Shown: positions 47,392 through 56,509 of the stretch, piece by piece
How positions within the stretch are numbered: the first letter of the stretch is position 1
Layout: each line of letters opens with the position of its first letter
Source: Gemmatimonadota bacterium
GTDB taxonomy: Bacteria > Gemmatimonadota > Gemmatimonadetes > Gemmatimonadales > Gemmatimonadaceae
NCBI GenBank assembly: GCA_016719105.1
Contig: JADKAQ010000022.1
Span: 107,050 to 171,049, forward strand
Direction: 5' to 3'
DNA: 64,000 nt
Notes under the pieces: model-generated
What the model was told of the DNA's origin: nothing
The model's input: the letters and a program-made list of their open reading frames with translations, nothing else
The model's database searches: none
Position numbers and translations under genes: made by a program

Positions 47392-47889
47392 CTACCGCGC
47401 TGCCGGGAGCAGCTCCGTCGTGATCTCGCGGATGAGCCGCCCCTTCTCGTCCATCAGGTAGATGTGCGCCGTCGCCGCCGCGTCATCTCCGCGTGGTTTG
47501 TCGAGCGAGACCGACACCAGCGACGGTTCGAGCTTGTAGGCGGCGCCGCCGATGAAGTCGATGGCGAAGCCGATCACCCACCCTACCACCAGGTTGCCCC
47601 ACACCCAGCCGTTGAGGCTCTTGGTGATCGCGACGTTCTCGTTCTGGTAGCCGGGGGCGCGGACCTCGATCTGGTATTCGTTCTTGCGCGGCAGGCGCAC
47701 CGACTGGTTGCCGGTGCCGCTCGACATCTCGATGCCGCTGGACGACTTGACGACGAACGACGCGTCGGAGGGGGTGGTCTGGAGGTTGACGTTCTGGGAG
47801 GTGCCGCCGCCGAGGATGGAGGCGCAGGCGGAGAGGAGGAGGGTGGTGCAGAGGGTGACGGTGGTGCGGACATTCTGTCTCATTGCCAT
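47392..47889 (-). CDS. Small lipoprotein, PEGA-like
   Basis: 165 residues. Lipobox LLLSACASILGGG after a short hydrophobic leader. The next part, VNLQTTPSDASFVVKSSSGI followed by EYQIEVRAPGYQNENVAI, is the repeat seen in PEGA-type surface domains. A hydrophobic stretch (WGNLVVGWVIGFAIDFIGGA) near residue 100 is often found in this kind of envelope lipoprotein. Probably anchored in a membrane; role unknown. It stands alone between two intergenic regions. Confidence 0.8.
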   Translation of the reverse strand: MAMRQNVRTTVTLCTTLLLSACASILGGGTSQNVNLQTTPSDASFVVKSSSGIEMSSGTGNQSVRLPRKNEYQIEVRAPGYQNENVAITKSLNGWVWGNLVVGWVIGFAIDFIGGAAYKLEPSLVSVSLDKPRGDDAAATAHIYLMDEKGRLIREITTELLPAAR

Positions 47890-48068
47890 CGACTCCTGCT
47901 GGGGGAGAGTGTTGCGGTAGCAGGGTCGATTGTAGGAGCCCCCTCTGACAGCGGAGGCGTGGAGTCAACACAGGGAGACGCGGAATGCGGGATCGCGTCT
48001 GCTAAGACGACTGCAGCTCACGCTCACAGCAGGAGACCGTACGGAACGTCGCTGCCCATCGCTCACTC

Positions 48069-48617
48069 CTAGGGCTTGACCACCACTCCCGCCGACTCGT
48101 ACGCGGCAAGCACCTCGTGCGAGAAGCACGCGAAGACCACTCGTTCCACATCGCCTCGCGTCAGCGCGGCGCTGGCCTCGGCCACAGCGATATCGGTGGC
48201 CTGTTGCAGCGGGTAACCAAAGATGCCGGCGGAAATCGCGGGGAACGCGATGCTCTTGATGCCGTGGGTGCGGGCGAGCGAGAAGGCGGCTCGATAGGCA
48301 CTTGCGAGAAGCGCAGGTTCACCGTGACTGCCGCCCTTCCAGCGAGGGCCGACGGCGTGGATGACGTACTTCGCCGGCAGCAGAAAGCCTGCCGTTAGCC
48401 GGGCTTCTCCTTCGGGACACGGTGCCTCGTGGGCGCAGGCCGTTGCTAGCTGCGAACCCGCGGTGGCATGAATCGCACCGCAGACACCCCCGCCTGGCGC
48501 AAGCGACGAGTTGGCGGCGTTGACGATCGCGTCGACGGATAGTGTGGTGATGTCAGAAATGATCGCGGTGCAATAACCACGACGCGTGCCTTCGGCGCTC
48601 AGTTCCGACAGCTTCAT
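48069..48617 (-). CDS. Macro-domain (ADP-ribose-binding) protein
   Basis: 182 residues. Typical macro fold: VDAIVNAANSSLAPGGGVCG, AIHATAGSQLATAC, YVIHAVGPRW and ISAGIFGYPLQQATDIA. Such proteins bind or remove ADP-ribose or hydrolyse O-acetyl-ADP-ribose. The ATG at 48617 overlaps the stop of the preceding small gene as ATGA, so it is coupled to the cassette that begins with the VWA gene. That link suggests a role in NAD or ADP-ribose signalling or its reversal in the system. A start at 48635 is also open. Confidence 0.88.
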   Translation of the reverse strand: MKLSELSAEGTRRGYCTAIISDITTLSVDAIVNAANSSLAPGGGVCGAIHATAGSQLATACAHEAPCPEGEARLTAGFLLPAKYVIHAVGPRWKGGSHGEPALLASAYRAAFSLARTHGIKSIAFPAISAGIFGYPLQQATDIAVAEASAALTRGDVERVVFACFSHEVLAAYESAGVVVKP

Positions 48618-48853
48618 GAGAAGCGCCATGACCACGCGCGCGGTGCCCCGCGATAGCCCTCCATCCCTTCGCGCTCGCGAATGCTCTGCATCGCATCCAT
48701 CAGTTGGTAGGCGACGCTTCCATCATCTCCGATTGTCAGATCGATGACGTCGAGGTCGAGGATGAATTGGCGCTGACCGCCGGAGCGAGCGGCGATGTAC
48801 GCGTCGTAGGCGGCCGTCCAATCGGGATCGTCGGCCCAGTATCGGGGGCTCAT
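48614..48853 (-). CDS. Small unknown protein coupled to the macro gene
   Basis: 79 residues, acidic (WADDPDWTAAYDAYIAARSG, FILDLDVIDLTIGDDGSVAY). No family recognised. It starts 144 bases after the OmpA-type gene and ends in an ATGA overlap with the macro gene. The length and strong coupling suggest a small partner or immunity-like protein, but this is only inference. Confidence 0.6.
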   Translation of the reverse strand: MSPRYWADDPDWTAAYDAYIAARSGGQRQFILDLDVIDLTIGDDGSVAYQLMDAMQSIREREGMEGYRGAPRAWSWRFS

Positions 48854-48997
48854 GATCTCTGTACTTGCACGGGCTTGGGCGTCAGCTTCTGTGAAGTTTG
48901 AACATCATCGAAGCATCGCGGCGCTTCCGCCAATGACGAGGCGAACACGTCTGACAAGCTTCGCGCGAACTGGCCAACTGCATCGAACACTTCTTGG

Positions 48998-49630
48998 TCA
49001 CTTCGCGGCGTTGCGGGCAGGCGCGGCCCTCAGCGTCCCAACACTCCGTCGAAGTCGAATCTCGATTCTCCTTCGCTCCTGTACATCCGTGCGATCACGC
49101 CAGTCGGCATCGTCACCATTCGGCAAGGTGAGGTTCGCTCCGCTGAGTGCCCTGAACTTCAGGTGCTTCAGCTCCGTTCTTGTCCGGAGCTGGCGCCGAA
49201 CTGCCCAGGCCCGCATGAGCCCGAGATCGGCATTGCTGCCGGCAAGGGCTCGACCCAGAAAGTCCGTGTCAGCCATGCTAGCTGTGTCGAGTCCCGACTT
49301 GCGATTGACCGGTTGCCCGTCGGTGTGACCGACCACCTCAACCACGTCGCACTGGTACCGTTCCGCCGCTTCAAGGATCGCGGGAGCCACAAGGCGGTCC
49401 AATGCATCCTGAAACGATTCGGAAAGATCCGCGCTCCCAGCGTCAAACGTGTATCCATCCCCCTCCGTGAGCGCGATGATCGGTGGCTGATCCACGGTGG
49501 GCGTGGTCGACGGTGCGGGCAGATTGGGCGCTTGCGACTGGACTCCGGCCAAGGCGACCACGATCCATGGCACGACCATCAGCAGCGCCACGGTTGTGTT
49601 CTTGAGGTATAGTGCAGACTGACGGTCCAC
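48998..49630 (-). CDS. Single-pass membrane protein with OmpA/MotB peptidoglycan-binding domain (ZorB-like)
   Basis: 210 residues. One N-terminal transmembrane helix (NTTVALLMVVPWIVVALAGV), a short linker and an OmpA-like domain: GYTFDAGSADLSESF, VVEVVGHTDGQPV, SNADLGLMRAWAVRRQL and RRRIEIRLRRS. This is the layout of MotB and of ZorB. Unlike those, the helix shows no aspartate for ion binding. It starts 5 bases after the coiled-coil membrane protein, its probable partner, like the ZorA-ZorB pair. Confidence 0.8.
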   Translation of the reverse strand: MDRQSALYLKNTTVALLMVVPWIVVALAGVQSQAPNLPAPSTTPTVDQPPIIALTEGDGYTFDAGSADLSESFQDALDRLVAPAILEAAERYQCDVVEVVGHTDGQPVNRKSGLDTASMADTDFLGRALAGSNADLGLMRAWAVRRQLRTRTELKHLKFRALSGANLTLPNGDDADWRDRTDVQERRRIEIRLRRSVGTLRAAPARNAAK

Positions 49631-49635
49631 GCTGG

Positions 49636-50508
49636 CTACTTCCTGAAGATGTCATTCGATAAGAGTTCCACGATCGAAACATGTAGCGCGTTGAGGTCTT
49701 CGACGACCTTTTTCGCTTCGCGAAATCCTTGCGTTGTTTGTGCTGCGCCGTTCGCCGCGTCGTTAGCGGCCTTCGCCATGCGACTGGCAGAGGCGGCGGT
49801 TTCGTTGAGCCGATCCACGAGAGTCAACGAAGTCTGCGAAACTGATGCGATCGCCGACTTGGTTTCCTTCGAGAGTTGTCGAAACGTCTCCTTGGACTCG
49901 GTGGCGGACGACTCCAGATGTTTCAATACCTCCTCGATTGCGCCGGAGAGTACCTTCCACCGCACGGCCTGCTGCTGCATTGCGCCGATCTCGGCGTTGA
50001 GCGCCCGTTCTCGTTCTTCGTACAGGTGTTTGAGAGACGCCTGCGCGCTTCCAGCATCAACTGCGAGCTGCTGCAAGAAGGAGCTCTCTCGCGTTCCGGA
50101 AACGACGCCCTGTGTCTCCAGATACTGACCGGCAGCAACGCCGACGAAGTGTGGAATGATCGCCGCGCCCATGGGCGCCAGCGCTGTGAACAGTAGCTCG
50201 GACGAGTCGACACCACCGCGAACTGTCACAGCAGCAAAAGCCACCGTCACTCCCAGCGCCACAAGCGTGTGGAGGAAACCAGCCGTATAGAGCCACCCCG
50301 TTGCCCCGCGTCGATCCGGCCCCTCGAGACTGCGTACGACCGTGGTCATCCACAGTAGATGCACTACACTCGCGGCATCGTAGCCGAGCGCGAGCGATCG
50401 AATGTTCAGCCCAACCGCCCCTCCCATGCCGGACAGAGCCACCATCGCAAAGAGGAACAACGCCGCACCGACGCAGCCAACGAGAAAGAGCCTTCGCAAG
50501 AATTCCAT
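49636..50508 (-). CDS. Multi-pass membrane protein with long C-terminal coiled coil (ZorA-like)
   Basis: 290 residues. Several hydrophobic segments in the first 140 residues (FLVGCVGAALFLFAMVALSG, LYTAGFLHTLVALGVTVAFA, FTALAPMGAAIIPHFVGVAA), then about 150 residues of predicted coiled coil (HLYEERERALNAEIGAMQQQ, SKETFRQLSKETKSAIASVS, NDAANGAAQTTQGFREAKKV). This matches the plan of ZorA, a MotA-type channel with a long cytoplasmic tail, but I see no clear MotA/TolQ motif. The gene order with an OmpA-type partner supports the analogy. Starts 6 bases after the J-domain gene. Confidence 0.7.
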   Translation of the reverse strand: MEFLRRLFLVGCVGAALFLFAMVALSGMGGAVGLNIRSLALGYDAASVVHLLWMTTVVRSLEGPDRRGATGWLYTAGFLHTLVALGVTVAFAAVTVRGGVDSSELLFTALAPMGAAIIPHFVGVAAGQYLETQGVVSGTRESSFLQQLAVDAGSAQASLKHLYEERERALNAEIGAMQQQAVRWKVLSGAIEEVLKHLESSATESKETFRQLSKETKSAIASVSQTSLTLVDRLNETAASASRMAKAANDAANGAAQTTQGFREAKKVVEDLNALHVSIVELLSNDIFRK

Positions 50509-50514
50509 TTCACG

Positions 50515-51640
50515 CTAGGCAGATTGTGTCTTGGTCCATAAACGACGAAGCGCTGTGTAGGCCTCGTTGATCTCCATTGTGCGTCGCTCGGCTTCTGCGC
50601 GGCGCTCGGGCGGATGGCGATCGGGGTGCCACTGGCTGATTAGTTTGCGCCACGTCCGCGCCGCGAGTTCTTCTGATGAATCCGGAGATAGCTCTAGCAC
50701 GCTGGGTGCACGAAACGAGCTCTTCCAACGATGCTTCGTCAGTGGAAGATTCTTCTCCGTGCGCTGCCGACTCAGCAAGCTGCGCGAGCATCTCGAATGC
50801 ATGAATGGCCTCATTCGGATCATCTCGAATACCACGGTCGAGATCGAGCTCAAGTGAATCCCGCGTGGACGCGAAGTCCTCCGCTAGATCGCGGGTGCTC
50901 TCATTCTTCGTCAGTTCCTCAAGCGAATCAACAAGTCTCGTGAGCGCTGAATTGTATCGGATCTCGATGTCCCGATAGGCGAAGCAGTCTTCGCATAGCT
51001 CTGCAATCTCCTCTACGCCGAGCCGACGCCAAGTGACACAGCGTCGAAGCACGTCGGTGCGATGCTCTAGAAAAACCCGCCAGCCGAGTCTGCAGTCCTT
51101 GGTCATCCGGAGGGCCTGGCTCAGCATTGCCATCGAGTCGAGCAACTCGGATGCTGCGTCGAAGTCCGCTCGCAGAGCGTCTAGGAACGGACGGAGAGGA
51201 AGCCCACTGCCGATCGACGTTTGCTCAGCCGCTACGAGCAGCTCACATACCTCGCGTAGCCGATCCGCAGCATCCGCGTGAGTCTCCGAAGAGGGGCTGA
51301 GCAGAGCCACGACATCAATTCCGAAGTCGCGGCAGAAGTCAGCGAACGCAAAAGGAGCGTCCCACTCCAGTAGCCGCTCTGCAAGCGGCCAAGGGATGAC
51401 ACGTATTCCGTAGTGCGAAAGGACAGTCGCTGCGGCCCTGATCTGAAGGCGTTTCGCCACCGCGGGCACGCCGGTCACACGAGGGTACCGAAAGCGCGTG
51501 TCCGGTTCGATCCGTGTCGGCGCCACGGCTGCAGCAAGTCCCGACGAGATCGGAATCGATGGGACCCGTGGGCCGTCATCGTCCTCGGCGCGATCTGCTG
51601 CCCGCGCTTGCCCCTCGTTGCCAGGCTGGCCGCCGGCCAA
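50515..51640 (-). CDS. Helical protein with C-terminal J-domain, frameshifted
   Basis: About 374 residues if one base is removed. Residues about 40-310 are helical (YPRVTGVPAVAKRLQIRAAA, DFCRDFGIDVVALLSP, RRLGVEEIAELCEDCFAYRD) and match nothing I know. The last 60 residues, in the other frame, form a J-domain: SSEELAARTWRKLISQ, then WHPDRHPPERRAEAERR with the H-P-D tripeptide, then EINEAYTALRRLW. The frame changes at the AAA at 50713-50715 (plus strand), apparently one base too many. A J-domain recruits DnaK, so the protein probably hands a client to the chaperone. The TTG start at 51640 is uncertain. Confidence 0.72.
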
Positions 51641-51777
51641 CGGGGTGGGTTGCCCAGGAGTCGCCTCGCGAGCTCGCAGCCCGGCCGCGCCCCTCGGTGT
51701 AACAAGAGCGCCTCGAAGATCAATCGCGCGAACCTCTGTAGCGCTCGCCTGAGCGTTGAGAACAAATGAGCGTTCCG

Positions 51778-52716
51778 CTAACGCGCGGGAGAGTTCCCGA
51801 CCGACGGGAGGAGGTTCGCCGCTCGGGTGATGCCCGCGCCGAGTTCCTTGTTTCCGACGATCTCCGCGAGAGTGTCACGCGATGCGAGTTGTTTGAGGAA
51901 GCCGTGGTCCGCGTCGACGGTACCAACTGCGATAATCTCGACACCTTCTTTCTTGAGAAGGTCTGCTCGATCGAGCGTTGCCTGACGGATATCGTGGTCT
52001 GGGTACCCGTCTGTGGCGATCACGATCGCACGGACGTCCCGACGCTCTGTCAACTCGGATGACGCGACCTCAAGAGCGCGGAACATGTTCGTCGAACCTT
52101 CGATCGCGAGCAGTTGCGTGGCGCGATTGAAGTCTGCCTGATCTCGTGTGCAGGACATTCGAAGTTCAGCGTCCGAGCTGAAGCTGACCAACCCCACCAC
52201 GTATCCTTTACCAAACGCTTCCGCGGCAAATCGGGAAGCGCCGTCTTTGGCTTGTGCGAGCTTGTTCGATCCCAGCATGCTGCCGGAGCAGTCGATGGCA
52301 ATCACGACGCGCCCCTGCTTCTTGCGGCCGAGCCCGTATTCCTTGAGCAGGTCCATCGAATGCTGGCGACGGTCCAGTGCGTTGCCACTCGCCTCTGTCG
52401 CTCTCTGGATGGCGCGAGGGCCGTCGAGCAGCTTCGGCCGTTTCCTTTCCTGATCCATGTGCAACTCCCTCACGGTTCTGCCGAAGCGGGTCATGCTGAT
52501 GTGATCCCGGCAAGCGTCGATGCCCTCGCTCTCGGCTTCGATCAAGAACTTGTAGCAATACCGCCGAATTCGCCAAGGATGTCGCACATACGCTACAGGC
52601 CGTGTCTTCGTCGGATAGACAAGAGTCACCGCAGCTTCTCGGCCCACGACGAGCAGTGCCGCCAGGATCTGCGAAGTCCAAAAGCGACCTAAGTCATTCG
52701 CTGACAGTGTCTTCAC
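51778..52716 (-). CDS. VWA-domain protein, first gene of the cassette
   Basis: 312 residues from a GTG at 52716. The first 130 residues are basic and helical with no known match (LGRFWTSQILAALLVVGREA). The VWA domain has a full MIDAS: VVIAIDCSGSMLGSNKLAQA, a threonine in EGSTNMFRALEV and an aspartate in VIATDGYPDHDI. It binds a metal ion and a partner protein and is reminiscent of TerY-like proteins. Located 310 bases downstream of the brxHI stop, so it may be co-transcribed with BREX or have its own promoter in that gap. Confidence 0.78.
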   Translation of the reverse strand: MKTLSANDLGRFWTSQILAALLVVGREAAVTLVYPTKTRPVAYVRHPWRIRRYCYKFLIEAESEGIDACRDHISMTRFGRTVRELHMDQERKRPKLLDGPRAIQRATEASGNALDRRQHSMDLLKEYGLGRKKQGRVVIAIDCSGSMLGSNKLAQAKDGASRFAAEAFGKGYVVGLVSFSSDAELRMSCTRDQADFNRATQLLAIEGSTNMFRALEVASSELTERRDVRAIVIATDGYPDHDIRQATLDRADLLKKEGVEIIAVGTVDADHGFLKQLASRDTLAEIVGNKELGAGITRAANLLPSVGNSPAR

Positions 52717-53026
52717 ACCCGTGGCGTGGGAGTCGCTTGTGCTCGACGCAGGTGCCTCTTTTCAGCCTTCCAGAGTTCGACGCCGCGGGTGGGGAAGCTG
52801 GTTGATGAGTCGACCACCGCGACGATGGTCCGGACCACGCCGCTAGGTCGGCGAAAGCCCCACCCGATGGACGTCTGCCCAACGTCTCGTTCCGCGCCAC
52901 TTACTCATGATCTAAGCGCGATTCGCGCCACCCCTCTCGCAGCCCATCGCACGACCTAGCCAAGGTCGTGCTCCAGAATCTGCCAGAGCGGTCTGACAGC
53001 GGTGAGAATTCGCTGTTGCACGACAG
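52717..53026. other. Gap between brxHI and the VWA cassette
   Basis: 310 bases with no supported gene and no hairpin of note. It is the natural place for a promoter of the cassette at 48.1-52.7 kb. A short minus-strand frame ending at 52694 has no family signal. Confidence 0.5.
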
Positions 53027-55173
53027 TCATGTCGTCTCGAGCCGAAGTAGCAGCACTCGCCGAGCCAGCACTTCGCCCGACGCTCGTACCCCAAACCGCG
53101 CCCGCGCCATTCGCCCTAGCAACTCCTCAGGCACGCACTCGGCAAACTTGAGCTTGCGAACGCTGTCCGCCCTCCACGCGCCGCCACTGCGAGCCACTTC
53201 ATCCCGTGCCGCCATCACCGCACCGCGAAGCGTGTCTGCCATCCACCCGTCTTCGCCCTCCCGCTGCACCGTGACTCCCAACGCATCCGCAGCGGTCCTC
53301 GCGCGAGCAACAGTCAACTCAGCGCCAACGGCCTGGTCGTAGCGATCGCCCGCGAACGTCCACCATCGCGCGCGTGTCCCACCAGCGTCGGAGATGAGCG
53401 TGGTCGTGTCGAGCCGCACCCACGAGTACTCATCCCGAAGTCTCAGCAACGTCTCGCGTGAACGACGCGAGAGGAACCGCTCCTCCAGTCCCTCCACGAG
53501 AACCTTTGCCACCGCCTGCGCCAACTCGAAGTGCATCGGCGGCCCATCGCCGATCCACCGCGACTTGCCGCGAATGCTCGAAGGCTCCACCCACGCCTTC
53601 TTGCCATCCGGAGAGAGGTGCGTCACGCGCCATCCGTGCCCAGCCAGCACGATGAACGCCGGCTCGTCGTCGCGATGACTCTGAAACGACAATGGGTGCA
53701 CCTGCCCGATTTCGTGCACGCCGTGAAGGACGGTGACGAGCGGCGGGGTATTGAAGACGGAGAACAGCTCGAGAAAATGCCGCGCACCATACGCCCGCTC
53801 TCCCGCCGGCCCGATCCCGATGATCGGTCCGTCGGTGAACAGCACCCCCTGATCGAGGAGGTACGTGAGCACGGCATCGAGCTCGTCGAGCGATATCCCC
53901 GCCGTAGCGCACCATCGCGCGAGCCGCTGCCGCAGCGTGTGCCGGTCGGTTCCGCCGCCCTGCTGCAGCAGGCTCGCCAGAACCTGCTGCGCCAGGACCG
54001 GATAGGGGAGCCCCGGCGGCTGCACCGGCTCGACGAACCCGGCCGACCAGAGCGAGACGAGCGCGCAAGCCCGCAAGAGCGCTTCATCATCAGTCGCCAG
54101 AAACAGGCAGTTACGCCGTGTCCCAGCACGCCGCCCCGTCCGTCCCAGCCGTTGCAGGAAGCCGGCAACGGTGAGTGGCGCATCAATCTGATGACGCGAT
54201 CGAGATCCCCGACGTCGATCCCCAGTTCGAGAGCGCTCGTCGCGACGATGACGCAGTCGCTCCCCTCGGCGAACGCACGCTCCGCCTGCCGCCGCTCGTC
54301 GACCCCGAGCGATGAGTGCGACACGAACGTCCGCACGCCGTGCGAACGCAGCAGCTGCGCCAACTCCTCGACCTGTCGCCGCGAATCGCAGAACACGAGC
54401 CGCTTCTCGCCGTGATGCAACCGGCTGATGACCGACGCTGCGTTCTCGAGAGAGCCGACGGCATCTATGATCACCTCGGCCTCGCTCGCCGGTGCGCTGG
54501 CCCCGCGTACGACTGTCTGTGGTTCGTCGCGCCTCGCAGTGAGCCAGGAGAGTAGCTCCTCCGGGTTCGAGAGCGTCGCCGACAGTGCGATGCGCTGGAC
54601 GTGACCGTCCGCCAGCGCCGCAATGCGTTCTACGAGCGACAGCAGGTGCCAGCCGCGGTCATCGCCCGCGAAGGCGTGGACCTCGTCCACGATGACTGCA
54701 CGAAGCCCCGCGAAGAGAGCGCGATGGTCCACGGCGCGCGATACGAGCATGACCTCGACGGACTCGGGCGTCGCCAGCAGGATGTCGGGGCGCTCGCGAA
54801 GGATGCGCTTTCGCTCGGACTGCTCCACATCGCCATGCCACACCGCGACGCTGCGTCCGACCATGCCGGCGAGCAGCGTCAGGCGCGACTCGAGGTTGTT
54901 GAGCAGTGCCTTGATGGGACAGAGGTACAGCGTAGACGGTTTGTCCCCATCCTTCCTGCAGCATGCGCGACAAGATCGGAAGGACGGCGGACTCGGTCTT
55001 CCCTCCGCCGTGGGCGCCTGAACGAGAACGTGCTCACCTCGCAGGATCGGGGCGATAGCCGCTTCCTGGTGAGGGCGCAGCGAACGCCACCCTAACGTGT
55101 TGACGACGTGGTGCTGCACCGCCGGATGCAGCTGCTCGAACGGACGAGCGCCTCCCGCCTGCGTTTCGCTCAC
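53027..55173 (-). CDS. brxHI: BREX type 2 helicase BrxHI (Lhr-like), frameshifted
   Basis: 716 codons if three bases are corrected. DEAD/H-box helicase: RPHQEAAIAPILRGEHVLVQ, Walker A reading APTAGGKTESA after correction, the D-E-V-H box in RAVIVDEVHAFAGDD, ALSATLSNPEELL, and in the second half HSSLGVDERRQAERAF, ATSALELGIDVGD and QRLGRTGRRAG. Changes needed: one C missing near 55005, one extra C at 54945-54948, one C missing near 54191 (plus-strand bases). The GTG start overlaps the brxD stop as GTGA. In BREX type 2 this helicase is the last gene. Read as two or three pieces it would be inactive. Confidence 0.85.
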
Positions 55174-56499
55174 GTGGACAGTTCGACGTCGTCGACGTTC
55201 GACGCGGGCCTCGCCTCACGCTCGGCGGGGGTGAGTTCACCGTCCGACAGCGTCAGCGCGTAGTCACGCCGCGGGTCGAAGTCCGTGAACTGGTCCACCC
55301 GGTCGAGAACGTCCCCGACAAGCTTCTTGAGGAAGATGCGAGGCGCCACGCCGACCTTGCCGCCGAGACCTCCGGCGATCGCATGTGCCAGCGCGGCGAC
55401 GTAGGCATCATCCACGACGCCACGAATGCGGGCTGGATCTCCCGCTCCATCCGCGTACAAGTCGCGCACTCGGCGCCCTACCTCCTCGAGCCGTGTCTGG
55501 TCGAAGTTGCTCAATCGGATCTGCACCGCGCGCGGGTTGTCGAAGCGCGCATCCGTCGCGAAGTCGACGTGCAATCGCTGGGCAAGCGGTTGCAGGCGCT
55601 GCACTCCTTGGGGGCCGTCGTAGAATGCGGGCGTCCCCGTCACGAGCAGATACAGGCCGGGGAAGCGTCCGGCATCGACTTCGTCCATGAGCTGCCGCAG
55701 CGCGTTGAGCGCACGCTCGCGCACGTCGCCACGGACGCGCTGGATGGTCTCCACCTCATCGAGCACCAGCACCAGGCCCGCCTGACCGGCGTCGCGCAGC
55801 ATAACGAGGAGCCCCTGCAGGAACGCCATCGCCCCCACATGGTCCAGCTCTCCCTTGAGTCCGGCCGCACGCTTGATGGACGCCGACACTGTCGGAGAAC
55901 CACCGAGCCAGGCGAGCAGCCCCTGCGCGACCTCGTCGTCGCCGGCGAGGAGCGAACGGCGGTAACCGCGAAGGCAGGCTGCAAATGCCGGCGCGTGTCG
56001 CGTGACAGAGGCCAGGCGCTTCTCCATCAGCTCGGTGGTCGCCTCGACGAGCCGAGCCTCGTCACCGCTCGCCACGTCACCGCTCGCGAGCACCTCCTCC
56101 TCGAGCGCGTAGAACCAACCATCCACAACCGAGCGCAGGGCGCCGCCGCGCGTCAGTTGTAGTCAGGCGCTCGATGAGGCGGCGATACACCGCCTCCAAC
56201 CGATGCAGTGGCGTATCGACCTCCGACACCTGCACCTCAGCAGTCGCGAACCCCTGGCGCAGCGCGAGTTCCTGCAACCACCGCGCAAAGAACGTCTTAC
56301 CCGTGCCGTACTCTCCACGTACCGCCTTGAAGAGCCCGCGCCCGAGCTTCACCTGCGCCAGCTCCTCGCGCAGCGTGGGCTCGAAGCGATCGAGTCCGAC
56401 CGCGAGCACATCGAGCGCGGTTGCTGGCACCGTGCCACGGCGCAATGCGTCGAGCATCTCCGCGCGACGCTGCGGGCTGAGGGAGGGAGTCGCTGTCAT
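55170..56499 (-). CDS. brxD: BREX type 2 ATPase BrxD, frameshifted
   Basis: 443 codons if one base is removed. AAA-type ATPase: LFKAVRGEYGTGKTFFARWL is the P-loop and GLVLVLDEVETIQRVRGD the Walker B. Other conserved pieces are SVVDGWFYALEEEVL, LYLLVTGTPAFYDGPQGVQR and VAPRIFLKKLVGDVLDRVDQ. The frame changes near 56130-56145, in GACGCGCGGCGGCGCC, where one base appears extra. ATG 56499 is used rather than the longer frame to 56547. BrxD acts with the other BREX proteins in phage exclusion; its exact step is not known. Confidence 0.85.
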
Positions 56500-56509
56500 C
56501 GGATGGTGC

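Noticed and set aside
49636..50508. Methyl-accepting chemotaxis protein
   Set aside because: It has membrane helices and a long coiled coil, but no conserved MCP hairpin-tip motif; the OmpA-type neighbour fits a ZorA-like role better.
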